This document shows positions 17,507 to 27,043 of a stretch of 64,000 nt of DNA, in pieces. Every line of letters starts with the position of its first letter. Positions within the stretch are counted from its first letter, which is position 1. A program made the translations under genes and the position numbers. The stretch spans positions 559,449 through 623,448 of the forward strand of contig NZ_AQUY01000001.1 in the NCBI RefSeq assembly GCF_000372445.1, given 5' to 3'. The notes beneath the pieces were generated by a model. The model was given only the letters and a program-made list of their open reading frames with translations. It made no database searches and was not told the origin of the DNA. This DNA is from Corynebacterium ulceribovis DSM 45146 (GTDB lineage Bacteria; Actinomycetota; Actinomycetes; Mycobacteriales; Mycobacteriaceae).

Positions 17507-18346
17507 GTGACCGGCACTAAAAAATCTCACTCCACAGGGGCGCGAGCGAGCTTCCTCCGTAAAATTCTACCCGGGGTAGCAGTAAGTGCGATCGTCGTCG
17601 GCTCGTTAAGCGCCTGTGCCTCAAATGAACCCGCCATGCCGGTGCCCGCGGATGCGACGGAAACCATTCGAATTGCCGCGCAAATGGATGATGAATCCCA
17701 GCTTTTGGCGCACATTTTTGCCCGGGGATTTGAACGGTTCGGCCGCGACGCAGAAATTATCCCCGGCGGAAACCACAACGACCCGTTTGGGCCACTGGGC
17801 ACGCGGGAAGCGAATTTCACCTTCACTTGTACTGGCTTGCGCCTAGAACAAACGGTGCCGGAAAAAGCTGCGGAGTTTGAGCAGCGGGCAGCCGCTGACC
17901 CAGAAATTGAATCCAAGCTGGAAGATCAGCCAAAAACCGGTAGTGCAGAAGCTTTGGAAACAGACAATGCTGCCCAACAAAACGGTGACGCTGGACAAGC
18001 AGGCGGATCGGGCAATGAGGCACCGGCGCCAGTAGTGGGCGGAATTGAGTTCTACGAAGAGGTCTACGGCGCTTTCCTGGGCACCATCCCGGGCGAGTTC
18101 GCTGGGGGCCCGCGCGGTATGGCCCAAGGCTGCGAGAAGCCTGCAGATAAGAACATTCCTTACGACATCGTTGCGTTGTATGCCAAGCCAGCGGTCAGCC
18201 AATACCTCGAGCGCTACTTGCTTGGCCCGATTGCTGGTTGGCTGTCGCAGGAAGAGCTCGACAACATGCTCAAAGAGATGGAAGAAGGCGCGGACCCATC
18301 GGTACTAGCCGCGCTATTCCTCGACGAATTCCAGATCCACCCGTAG
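17507..18346 (+). CDS. Secreted lipoprotein with OpuAC-like N-terminal segment
   Basis: A signal peptide of about 36 residues ends in the lipobox SLSAC, so Cys37 should be lipidated and the protein anchored outside the membrane. After it, TIRIAAQMDDESQLLAHIFA resembles the beginning of glycine-betaine/choline-type (OpuAC) binding proteins. An Asn/Gly/Gln-rich linker near residues 140-175 breaks up the fold. No permease or ATPase is adjacent, so it is probably not an ordinary transport component. The GTG at 17507 is the only reasonable start; no good ribosome site is seen. It ends before a strong terminator shared with odhA. Confidence 0.6.
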   Translation: MTGTKKSHSTGARASFLRKILPGVAVSAIVVGSLSACASNEPAMPVPADATETIRIAAQMDDESQLLAHIFARGFERFGRDAEIIPGGNHNDPFGPLGTREANFTFTCTGLRLEQTVPEKAAEFEQRAAADPEIESKLEDQPKTGSAEALETDNAAQQNGDAGQAGGSGNEAPAPVVGGIEFYEEVYGAFLGTIPGEFAGGPRGMAQGCEKPADKNIPYDIVALYAKPAVSQYLERYLLGPIAGWLSQEELDNMLKEMEEGADPSVLAALFLDEFQIHP

Positions 18347-18403
18347 GCGAGTGAGCCGAAGGTATCCGTCAAAAAGCCTGTATAGCCCGGTAATAAATAC
18401 AAG

Positions 18404-18448
18404 AAAACCGGTTGTCCTGCTCCACTAAAGGAACAAGACAACCGGTTT
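18404..18448. terminator. Long hairpin between the converging lipoprotein gene and odhA
   Basis: AAAACCGGTTGTC pairs with GACAACCGGTTT and the inner bases extend the stem with TCC/GGA. A-rich and T-rich flanks on both sides make it able to end transcripts from either strand. Confidence 0.85.
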
Positions 18449-18485
18449 CGGTGTCCCTAGGGCCGGCTAGGGGCCGCGCCGCGGA

Positions 18486-21400
18486 CTAGTCAGCGAACGC
18501 TGCTTCCAGCAGAGCCTTCTCCTGCAGGGCGTGGACCTTCGCCACACCGGTTGCAGTGGAGGACTGCGCTGGGCGGGAAACGCGAGTCAGCTTAGGCAGG
18601 GATGGAATCATCTCTGGGAGCTGAACCGCCAGGAATGGCCATGGGCCCTGGTTAGCAGGCTCATCCTGAACCCAACGGAAGCTCTCCGCGTTCTCGAACA
18701 GGTCGAATGCCTGCTTGATGCGGTTGTAAGGCAGTGGGTGCAGCATCTCCAGGCGGACGATAGCGACATCATCGCGGCCATCCTTCTGGCGCTTCTTCTC
18801 CAGCTCGTAGTAAATCTTGCCGGAGCACAGCAGCACCGTCTTGACCTCAGACGGGGTGCCGGAGATGTTGCCGTAGATGTCGACGTACCGAGGGTCGTTG
18901 ATGACCGAACGGAACTTCTCCATCTTGGTGAATTCCTCAACCGGGGAGACCGCAGCCTTGTTACGCAGCATCGACTTCGGAGTGAAGACAACCAGCGGAC
19001 GGTGCAGGTCCGACAGTGCGTGACGACGCAGCAGGTGGAAGTGGTTCGCAGGGGTCGATGGCTGAGCCACCGTCATAGAACCTTCCGCGCACAGCTGCAG
19101 GAAACGCTCGATACGTGCAGAGGAGTGGTCTGGGCCCTGGCCTTCGTAGCCGTGTGGCAGCAGCAGAATCAGCTTCGAGGTCTGACCCCACTTCGCTTCA
19201 CCCGACGCAACGTACTGGTCAATGATGGTCTGCGCGCCGTTAGCGAAGTCACCGAACTGTGCTTCCCAAGCAACGACGGAGTCTGGGTTACCGATGGTGT
19301 AGCCGTACTCGAAGCCCATGCCAGCAAACTCAGTCAATGCCGAGTTGTAGACCATGAACTTACCGCCGTGCTTCCGGACCAGTTCATCAATTGGGTTGAA
19401 CTTCTTACCGGTCTTCGGGTCAGTGAGCACCGCGTGGCGCTGGGTGAAGGTACCGCGGCGGACGTCTTCGCCAGCCAAACGGACAACCTTGCCCTGCATA
19501 CCCAGGGAACCGAAGGCCAGCAGCTCGCCGAAGCCCCAGTCGATGCCGCCCTTGGTGGAAGTTTCCGCACGCTTCTTCGCCACAGGCTTGACGCGAGGGT
19601 GAATGTCGAAGCCTTCTGGCACGTCCAGGTAGGACTGGCCGATGGTTGCCAGGGTAGCGGCGTCGACGTTGGTTTCCAGGCCGTGTGGCAGTGGCTGGGA
19701 GCTGGTGATGCCGTGCTGGTCTGCTGGGGACTGACCCTTCTCAGCCTGGCGCACCTCGTTGAAGACGGTTTCCATCTGATCGTGGTAGTCACGTGCGACA
19801 GCTTCCGCTTCTTCAGCACTCAGGTCACCACGACCAACCAGGTCGGTGGTGTACTGCTCACGGACCGAAGCCTTGCCGTCAATGACCTCGTACATCTTTG
19901 GCTGGGTCATCGATGGGTCATCGGCCTCGTTGTGGCCACGGCGGCGGTAGCACACCAGGTCGATGAAGACGTCCTTGCCGAAGGTGTTGCGGTACTCCAC
20001 AGCCAGCTGACCGACCCACGACACAGCTTCTGGGTCGTCACCGTTGACGTGGAAGACTGGGCAGCCGTAGGCCTTAGCCAGGTCGGTGGAGTAGTAGGAG
20101 GAACGACCAGCGTTTGGCGAGGTGGTGAAGCCAATCTGGTTGTTCACGACGATGTGCACGGTACCGCCGACCTTGTAGCCACGCAGGGCCATCAGGTTCA
20201 GGGTTTCCTGCACGATGCCCAGGCCGGTGAAGGATGCGTCACCGTGCAGCAGCACTGGCATGACGGAGTAGCCGTCTTCGCCCTTGTCCAGGATGTCCTG
20301 CTTAGCGCGGGCAATACCTTCGACCACTGGGTTAACAGCTTCCAGGTGCGATGGGTTAGCGGTCAGGGTGATGTCAATTTCACCGTCGCCGAACATCTGC
20401 AGGTGGCGGCCAGTGGAGCCCAGGTGGTACTTCACGTCGCCGGAGCCACCAGCCTGCGCTGGGTCCATGTTGCCTTCGAACTCGGTGAAGATGGTGGAGA
20501 AAGGCTTGCCGACGATATTGGCCAGGACGTTCAGGCGGCCACGGTGCGGCATGCCGATGACAACTTCGTCCAGACCGGCACCAGCAGCAGTGTCGATAGC
20601 CGAGTCCATCAGTGGAATCAGGGACTCAGCGCCTTCCAGGGAGAAGCGCTTCTGGCCGATGTACTTGGTTTGCAGGAAGTTTTCGAAAGCTTCGGCAGCG
20701 TTCAGCTTCTGCAGGATGAGCTTCTGCTCTGCGTGGGTTGGCTTTGGCTGGCCAGCTTCAACGCGGTTTTGAATCCACTCACGCTCATCAGCGTCGAGGA
20801 TGTGGGTGTATTCAATGCCGACCTTCAGGCAGTAAGCGTTGCGCAGCTTGGTCAGTACTTCACGCAGGGTCATGGTCTCGCGACCATCGAAACCACCGAC
20901 GTTGAAGGTGCGGTCCAGGTCCCACAGGGACAGGCCGTGGGTGGCGATGTCCAAGTCACGCAGGTCTGGGGTGACCGAGCCCGGCTGGTGGAAACGCAGT
21001 GGGTCAATGTCAGCGAGCATGTGGCCGCGGTTACGGTAGGCCTCAATCAGCTGCATGACGCGGGTGGACTTATCGACACCAGAGTTTGGAATGTCCTGTG
21101 CCCAACGGGTTGGAGCGTAAGGGATTTCCATGGTCTCGAAGATGTGGTCCCAGAACGCGTCGTCAATGAGCAGGTTGCTCATGGAGCGCAGGAATTCACC
21201 AGACACGGCACCCTGAATGATGCGGTGGTCGTAGGTGGAGGTGATGGTAACGAGCTTGCCCACACCCAGTTCTGCCAGGCGGTCATCGGAAGCACCAGCG
21301 AATTCAGCTGGGTAATCCATGGAACCGACACCGACGATGGTGCCTTGGCCAACAGTCAAGCGAGGCACCGAGTGGCGGGTACCGATGCCACCTGGGTTGG

Positions 21401-22223
21401 TCAGGGAGATGGTGACACCCTGGAAGTCCTTCATCGTCAGTTTGCCGTTGCGGGCACGGATGACAATGTCTTCGTAAGCTTCGACGAATTCCTTGAAGGA
21501 GAGCTTTTCGCATTCGCGAATCGCCGCAACGACCAGGCTGCGGGAGCCGTCCTTGTTGGTCATGTCAATGGCCAGGCCAAGGTTGATGTTTTCTGGCACA
21601 ACCAGGGTTGGCTTGCCGTCTTCAACCTTGTAGCTGTTGTTCATGTCCGGGTGGAGCATGACAGCCTTGATCATGGCGTAGCCGATGATGTGAGTAAAGG
21701 AAATCTTGCCGCCGCGAGTGCGACGCATCTGTTCGTTGATGAGCGAGCGGTTCTCGAACATCAGGCGTGCTGGCATGTCGCGCACGGAGGTTGCGGTTGG
21801 AATCTCCAGGGACGCATCCATGTTCTTGACGATGGCCTTGCCAACGCCGCGGATGGTTTCTTCCTTGCCGCCGGTCCATTCGACCTTGTCAGCGGATTCC
21901 ATTGGGGAGACCTTAGCGCGCTTTGGCTTTGGTTTTGGCTTCTCCGGCTTCGGGGCCTCACCCTGGATGCCGCGCTTGGCGATTTGGCGGATCTTGGTGG
22001 TAGCTGGGGTAGTGGAGGCGGCAGCCGCCTGGGTTTCGGAACCTGGCTTGGTTGCCTCCGGGGTGCCAGCCTCAGCTCCGGCTTCGCTAGCAGCGGTAGG
22101 AGTTGGGCCTTCTGCGAAGTACTTGCGCCACTCCTCATCGACCGACTGTGGGTTTTCCTTGTACTGCTGGTACATTTCGTCCACCAGCCAAGCATTCTGG
22201 CCGAAATTACTAGCGTTACTCAC
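18486..22223 (-). CDS. odhA: 2-oxoglutarate dehydrogenase, fused E2-E1 (OdhA)
   Basis: OdhA oxidises 2-oxoglutarate in the TCA cycle as part of a mixed complex with pyruvate dehydrogenase components in corynebacteria. The N-terminus [15 protein letters not shown] is the E1o start motif. A low-complexity Ala/Pro linker follows, then a succinyltransferase catalytic domain ending in [14 protein letters not shown] with its catalytic histidine. No lipoyl domain is present. The E1o part includes [13 protein letters not shown] and the thiamine-diphosphate-binding [17 protein letters not shown] region. The GTG at 22223 (VSNASNFGQ) agrees with the known corynebacterial start; the frame opens with TTG at 22241. 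The length is 1245 residues. It is downstream of the ABC exporter on the same strand. Confidence 0.93.
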   Translation of the reverse strand: MSNASNFGQNAWLVDEMYQQYKENPQSVDEEWRKYFAEGPTPTAASEAGAEAGTPEATKPGSETQAAAASTTPATTKIRQIAKRGIQGEAPKPEKPKPKPKRAKVSPMESADKVEWTGGKEETIRGVGKAIVKNMDASLEIPTATSVRDMPARLMFENRSLINEQMRRTRGGKISFTHIIGYAMIKAVMLHPDMNNSYKVEDGKPTLVVPENINLGLAIDMTNKDGSRSLVVAAIRECEKLSFKEFVEAYEDIVIRARNGKLTMKDFQGVTISLTNPGGIGTRHSVPRLTVGQGTIVGVGSMDYPAEFAGASDDRLAELGVGKLVTITSTYDHRIIQGAVSGEFLRSMSNLLIDDAFWDHIFETMEIPYAPTRWAQDIPNSGVDKSTRVMQLIEAYRNRGHMLADIDPLRFHQPGSVTPDLRDLDIATHGLSLWDLDRTFNVGGFDGRETMTLREVLTKLRNAYCLKVGIEYTHILDADEREWIQNRVEAGQPKPTHAEQKLILQKLNAAEAFENFLQTKYIGQKRFSLEGAESLIPLMDSAIDTAAGAGLDEVVIGMPHRGRLNVLANIVGKPFSTIFTEFEGNMDPAQAGGSGDVKYHLGSTGRHLQMFGDGEIDITLTANPSHLEAVNPVVEGIARAKQDILDKGEDGYSVMPVLLHGDASFTGLGIVQETLNLMALRGYKVGGTVHIVVNNQIGFTTSPNAGRSSYYSTDLAKAYGCPVFHVNGDDPEAVSWVGQLAVEYRNTFGKDVFIDLVCYRRRGHNEADDPSMTQPKMYEVIDGKASVREQYTTDLVGRGDLSAEEAEAVARDYHDQMETVFNEVRQAEKGQSPADQHGITSSQPLPHGLETNVDAATLATIGQSYLDVPEGFDIHPRVKPVAKKRAETSTKGGIDWGFGELLAFGSLGMQGKVVRLAGEDVRRGTFTQRHAVLTDPKTGKKFNPIDELVRKHGGKFMVYNSALTEFAGMGFEYGYTIGNPDSVVAWEAQFGDFANGAQTIIDQYVASGEAKWGQTSKLILLLPHGYEGQGPDHSSARIERFLQLCAEGSMTVAQPSTPANHFHLLRRHALSDLHRPLVVFTPKSMLRNKAAVSPVEEFTKMEKFRSVINDPRYVDIYGNISGTPSEVKTVLLCSGKIYYELEKKRQKDGRDDVAIVRLEMLHPLPYNRIKQAFDLFENAESFRWVQDEPANQGPWPFLAVQLPEMIPSLPKLTRVSRPAQSSTATGVAKVHALQEKALLEAAFAD

Positions 22224-22323
22224 GGCAGTTACTCGCCTCAATTCTTTGCTAACAATAAATTAATCAGGTAGCCCTGTGACCATCTAGGCTAACCGGTTTT
22301 GGTTGAAAATGCCGCATTGGTTG

Positions 22324-25300
22324 TCACTCAAAACGCGAGTGCGCGGCCCACAGTTGTGCATAGGTGCCCCCAAGGGCAATTAGCTGGTCGTGCGAACCGT
22401 CTTCAACGACTTTTCCACCCACAATAACCAGAATACGATCTGCGGCGGCAGCTGTCGCTAACCGGTGAGCCACAATGACGGATGTACGCCCACCAACAAG
22501 TCGTTTTGACGCAGAAAGTATGGCACTTTCGGTCGCTGGATCCAAAGTCGCTGTCGCCTCATCGAGCAGCATAATCTTTGGCGCCACCAATTCTGCCCGC
22601 GCCAACGCAATAATCTGCCGCTGCCCAGACGACAAACCACCGCCGCGTTCGGACACTCGATGGTGCATACCGCCGGGAATATCAGCGAGCACCGACAGCG
22701 CGCCAATCCTCGCCGCAGCCTCAGTGATCTCCGCTTCCGATGCATCTGGTCGGCCATACGCAATATTGGTAGCAATCGTGCCCGTAAACAGATGCGGTTC
22801 CTGCGGCACATACCCAAGCTGCGTGCGCCACTGCGCCAAGTCAAAGTCCCGAATATCCCGGCCACCAGCTTGCACACTGCCGGCCACTGGGTCATGGAAC
22901 CGAGCCAGCAACTTCACAATCGTGGATTTACCTGCACCAGTCGGACCAACCAGCGCCACCGATTCACCAGGGGCCAAGGTGACATTGAGATCGCCCATAA
23001 TCGTCGGCAAGCCCGGTCCGTAACTAAAATCCACCGCCTCCAACCGCAATGGTCCGGAAGCTGCCGACTCTACCGCCGCGCGTCCGGTATTCGGCACGGA
23101 CGACTGGGTAGCAAGCAACTCCGAAATTCGGTCAAAACTGACTGTGGCTTGCTGATACGAATCAAACACCTGCGACAATTGTTGAATAGGTCCGAATAAC
23201 ATCCCCAGGTACAAAATGAACGCGATCAGTGTTCCCGGCGTCATCTGCTTATCGACGATAAGACCCGCACCAAGCCCCAAAATAGCCGCTTGCGTGATCT
23301 CTGAAATCGCCTGCATACCAGGGAAATACGCGGACGCTGCCGCCTGCGCCTGCAACCGCGCCTGAACATAACGCCGCGACAGTGCCGCAAACTTCGACGC
23401 CAATTGCTGTTGCTGGCCATGGAGCTGCGCGGTGCGCAAACCGGAAATCGACTGCTGGAAATCAGCGTTGACCGCACTGATCCGCTCCCGAGACTTCACA
23501 TACAACCGCGATGACACCCGGCGGAACACCAGCGTCGCCACGATGATGATTGGCAGCGCCAACAACGCCCACGCAGCCAACTGCGGTGCGGTCACCAGCA
23601 GCATGATGATGACGCCGATCAGCGTTGCCGCGGCGACCGTTGCCTGCGCTAGTGCCGTCTGGAGGAATGAGCTCAGCGCGTCAATATCAGTGGTCATCCG
23701 GGTCATAATTGCGCCGGACAGGTTGCGTTCGAAATAGTCCAACCCAAGGCGCTGCAGATGGGCATAGCTGCGCACCCGCAGGCCGTAGAGCAGACGCTCA
23801 CCAGTGCGAGCCGTGAAAATGCCATTCCAGCGCAGCGCCAACCATGACGCCGCGACGACCGCAAGACCAGCGGCCCCAGCCTGCCACAATGCCGCAGCCT
23901 GGCCAGTGCGCACACCAACATCGATGGCGTGACGAACCAAAGCCGGAAACACCAAATCAAGTGCCGCGGTCAGCAACAGTAAAGCGATGACAGTGGCAAT
24001 GAGCCACCGAACCCGCGCAAACAATTGCCGCAGCGAAAACTGGTGCTGCGCGGCGATTAATTCCTCCGCAGGCAAGGCCGGAGTTTCCGTCGCCGGTGGT
24101 AGCGCATCAACCCGGGCAAGAAGCTCTGGAGTTGGGGCAGCGGCCAGAGCAGCGCTCATCGCAGAGCCGCGCCCCATTCCGCCACCGCCGCCGCCGAAAC
24201 CACGGCCACCGAAACTGCGGCCGCCACCGCCAGGGCCACGGCCACCAGCAGCCATCAACTCTGGGGCTGGACCATCGCCAGCAGCGTCCTCTGACCAATT
24301 CCGCGGCCACAATGCGTCCACAAAACCTGCAGCGTCCTGCTGTTCCCGGTTGGCTTCCGCACCCGACATCAACCCAGCGAAGCGCGACGAATGGGCCGAA
24401 ACTTCGTGCAGAGGTCCGGATTCCACGGCGGCGCCATGATCGACAATGACGACCTGGTCCGCCGCCTCCACGGTGCTCATCCGGTGGGCAATCAACAGCA
24501 TGGTGATATCGCCGTAGTGGGTAGCGAGTGCCTCCATCAAGGCGCGTTCTGTGGTGGCGTCAATGGCGGACGTGGCATCATCCAGCACCAAAATACGGGG
24601 CCGCGCGACCAGTGCCCGAGCCAGCGCAATGCGTTGGCGCTGCCCACCAGACAAGGTCAGCCCACGTTCACCCACTACAGTGTCGTAGCCATCAGGCAGC
24701 TGCGCAATAAAATCAGCGGCTTGGGCATGCTCTGCAGCAGCCCGAACTTCCGTATCCGTCGTACCAGTCCGGCCAGCAGCGATATTGTCCCAAATAGATG
24801 CCGAGAATAAGAATGCTTCGTCCGGCGATACCGTGAGCACTGAACGTAATTCATTGGTCGCAACGTCATTAAGCCCAATGCTGCCGGAGGTCGTGGACAG
24901 CGCAATGTCACCGCGGTCGGGGCGGTAGAACCCACCTAATAACTGCGTGAGCATTGATTTTCCGGACCCCGGCGGGCCGATGAGGGCGGTGGTGCTGCCG
25001 GCGGGGACGGTGAATGTCAGGCCGCGGAGAATATGGTGCGTGCCATCGCTGAAATGCACATCGTTGATGGCGAGACCGAGCGGACCATCGGGGATCGGGC
25101 GCGGATGCGCGGGATCGTGGTACGTCGGGTCAGTGTCGATAATGTCGAAGACACGGGAGACGGATGCCGCGCTGAGCTGCAACGTGGAAATGAAACCCGC
25201 GAGAATCCGCGACAACTGCGTAATCGCGGTCAGATACGTGGCAAAAGCGACGAATGTACCGATGGTGATGTTACCGCGCAGCGCCAACCAACCGCCGAGC

Positions 25301-26133
25301 AGCACATTGGCCACCAACGCCGCCTGCGGCAACACCTGCAACAATGGCTGATAGCGGGCATTGAGTTTGGCGACCCGCATCCGCAGCGCGTACAGACTGC
25401 GGCTCAGAGCTTCAATCGTGCCGGTTTCCCGCCGTTCCTGCGCAAACGCCTTCACAATCCGGATGCCGGTGACGGTCTCTTCAACATGAGTGGCAACTTC
25501 CGCGGCCTGCTGCTGCGCCGACCATGTGGCGGCGAAAAGTGGCTTCTGGGACACCCAAATAATCAGTGCCATCGCTGGGATGGTGAGTACGGAGACCAGC
25601 GACAATGCCGGGGACAGGACCAACATGATGGCGAGTGTGCCCAGCAGCCGAATCAGGGAGGTCAACGCCATCGGGGTCATCCCCAGCATGCCTTGCACCG
25701 CGCCGAGGTCCGAAATGGCGCGGGAGACGACTTGACCGGTGCGGATCTGGTCTTGCGCCGGGCCATCGAGGCGAAGCAGCGACGCTAAGATGCGCTGGCG
25801 CAGGTCATGCTGAACGTTGAGGGAAAGGCGACCCGACAAGAATCGGCGGAGGAATTGCACGGCCCATCGGGTCAGTGCCACAACAATCAGCGCTGTGATG
25901 ACCACGGTGAGCGCGGGCCACGCTGTGACCAGACGTGCGCTGAGCCCGCCGGAACCTTGCCCGGTGGCTAAGTCGATGGCGTCGCGGGTCAGCAGCGGGA
26001 GGACCAGCTCCAACGCGACTGAGGCCAAAGCCGCGGCGATAATGCCGGCGAGGGTGCCTCGGTGTAAACCAATGGCGCCAAGCAGACCGCGCAGTGGACT
26101 ACGACGCGGGGCCGCTGTGGGGGTGTGCGCCAA
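22324..26133 (-). CDS. Fused double ABC exporter (TMD-NBD-TMD-NBD)
   Basis: This 1269-residue protein holds two complete exporter half-units in one chain. Membrane domains fill about residues 15-320 and 720-1000. The first NBD has GPPGSGKS near 389 and LSGGQRQR, but Walker B reads LVLDD (no catalytic Glu), and its Q-loop region reads TVSPDEAFLF without the Gln. The second NBD has GPTGAGKS near 1064, YVPQEPHLF, LSSGQ and LLDEATATLD, all functional-looking. A Gly-rich linker (GGRGPGGGGRSFGGRGFGG) joins the halves near 640. The start is TTG, six bases after a perfect AGGAGG. Substrate unknown; the architecture is that of asymmetric multidrug or lipid exporters. Confidence 0.88.
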   Translation of the reverse strand: MAHTPTAAPRRSPLRGLLGAIGLHRGTLAGIIAAALASVALELVLPLLTRDAIDLATGQGSGGLSARLVTAWPALTVVITALIVVALTRWAVQFLRRFLSGRLSLNVQHDLRQRILASLLRLDGPAQDQIRTGQVVSRAISDLGAVQGMLGMTPMALTSLIRLLGTLAIMLVLSPALSLVSVLTIPAMALIIWVSQKPLFAATWSAQQQAAEVATHVEETVTGIRIVKAFAQERRETGTIEALSRSLYALRMRVAKLNARYQPLLQVLPQAALVANVLLGGWLALRGNITIGTFVAFATYLTAITQLSRILAGFISTLQLSAASVSRVFDIIDTDPTYHDPAHPRPIPDGPLGLAINDVHFSDGTHHILRGLTFTVPAGSTTALIGPPGSGKSMLTQLLGGFYRPDRGDIALSTTSGSIGLNDVATNELRSVLTVSPDEAFLFSASIWDNIAAGRTGTTDTEVRAAAEHAQAADFIAQLPDGYDTVVGERGLTLSGGQRQRIALARALVARPRILVLDDATSAIDATTERALMEALATHYGDITMLLIAHRMSTVEAADQVVIVDHGAAVESGPLHEVSAHSSRFAGLMSGAEANREQQDAAGFVDALWPRNWSEDAAGDGPAPELMAAGGRGPGGGGRSFGGRGFGGGGGGMGRGSAMSAALAAAPTPELLARVDALPPATETPALPAEELIAAQHQFSLRQLFARVRWLIATVIALLLLTAALDLVFPALVRHAIDVGVRTGQAAALWQAGAAGLAVVAASWLALRWNGIFTARTGERLLYGLRVRSYAHLQRLGLDYFERNLSGAIMTRMTTDIDALSSFLQTALAQATVAAATLIGVIIMLLVTAPQLAAWALLALPIIIVATLVFRRVSSRLYVKSRERISAVNADFQQSISGLRTAQLHGQQQQLASKFAALSRRYVQARLQAQAAASAYFPGMQAISEITQAAILGLGAGLIVDKQMTPGTLIAFILYLGMLFGPIQQLSQVFDSYQQATVSFDRISELLATQSSVPNTGRAAVESAASGPLRLEAVDFSYGPGLPTIMGDLNVTLAPGESVALVGPTGAGKSTIVKLLARFHDPVAGSVQAGGRDIRDFDLAQWRTQLGYVPQEPHLFTGTIATNIAYGRPDASEAEITEAAARIGALSVLADIPGGMHHRVSERGGGLSSGQRQIIALARAELVAPKIMLLDEATATLDPATESAILSASKRLVGGRTSVIVAHRLATAAAADRILVIVGGKVVEDGSHDQLIALGGTYAQLWAAHSRFE

Positions 26134-26156
26134 ATGCGGCCTCCTAACTAGTGGGG

Positions 26157-26966
26157 CTAATTATTCTCGTTATTTTCACTATTGTCGCTAGGCGCCGACT
26201 GCCAATCTGTTGGTAGTGCGCCCAAGCTCAGTCGGGTATTTTCAATCAGTTTGCGGCCAAGCTTCCGGTTCGCGACCGTGCCGACCACCACGCCGATACC
26301 CAGCGGCAACAGTTTGCCGATGAGGGCGCCGCGGGTGCGCTTTTTCAGCTCCTTCGTCGCCCGGTTCAGCAGCGCATTAGACACATTCCGCAGGCGAGGT
26401 TTCGTAGCTTGCGTCAGTTTCTGTGCCGCAGTGACATTGCGGCGGCCCTTCGGATCGGACACATCACCCAAGGCAGTGTCGACCAGAGCTGTACCAGCCG
26501 AACCCAGCAGCGCCACCAGAATCAGGGCGCGGCGAGCGTCGGACAAGTGAATGTCTACCTCGCGAAGGTAAGCGGAGGCCAAGACATAGAACGCGGCGGC
26601 TTCCAAGAAGAGGGTGGATTCGCCTGCGACGGCACCAAGACCCAAGAAGAAGCCGACTCCTGGCCACGCAGCGGCAGCGCCGACACCCGCGCCGGAACCT
26701 GTGACCAGCCGGATGAGGTGCTTATCAATGAGCTTTTGAATTTCCGCTGGGGATTTGTCCGGATTGTTTTTGCGTAGCCGGTCGACGTAGCCGCGAATCG
26801 CAGAGGTTTGGATTTTAGTGGCTTGGTCGAGCACAGCGATCAGTGCTTTTCCTGCCGGTCCGGCGTCAGCCTCTAGGGCACGGACATCGGATCCCATTGC
26901 GTCAGTGATGGTGTCGTGGGATGTGTCGGTATGGGCATCTTTGATACGGGTAGAGGACTTTGGCAT
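26157..26966 (-). CDS. Conserved hypothetical protein with hydrophobic centre
   Basis: I do not recognise a family with certainty. The 269-residue protein starts at ATG 26966 (MPKSSTRIKD), seven bases after GGAAGGAG; the frame is open further up to 27029 but that part lacks a site. A helical N-terminal third (ALIAVLDQATKIQTSAIRGY) leads into a Gly/Ala-rich hydrophobic region near residues 105-175, then a basic segment (KKRTRGALIGKLLPLGIGV) with a final hydrophobic stretch. The layout loosely recalls EcsC-like proteins. It precedes the ABC exporter on the same strand with a 23-base gap, so cotranscription is likely, and it is divergent from the carboxylesterase. Confidence 0.6.
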   Translation of the reverse strand: MPKSSTRIKDAHTDTSHDTITDAMGSDVRALEADAGPAGKALIAVLDQATKIQTSAIRGYVDRLRKNNPDKSPAEIQKLIDKHLIRLVTGSGAGVGAAAAWPGVGFFLGLGAVAGESTLFLEAAAFYVLASAYLREVDIHLSDARRALILVALLGSAGTALVDTALGDVSDPKGRRNVTAAQKLTQATKPRLRNVSNALLNRATKELKKRTRGALIGKLLPLGIGVVVGTVANRKLGRKLIENTRLSLGALPTDWQSAPSDNSENNENN

Positions 26967-27043
26967 GGTCGGGCTCCTTCCGTGTATCCAACACTTACAG
27001 TAACGCGGCGCACGCCTTTTCTGTTCCACCTACGCTGGAAGGT

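Noticed and set aside
18531..22271. A 1246-codon open frame on the plus strand opposite odhA
   Set aside because: It mirrors the odhA gene exactly; odhA is a full match to a known enzyme, and codon bias in high-GC genes often leaves the opposite strand open. The translated protein shows no recognisable motif.
22242..22323. A TGTGA half-site upstream of odhA that could be a GlxR (cAMP-CRP) site
   Set aside because: The second half is AGGCTA and not TCACA, so the consensus is not met.
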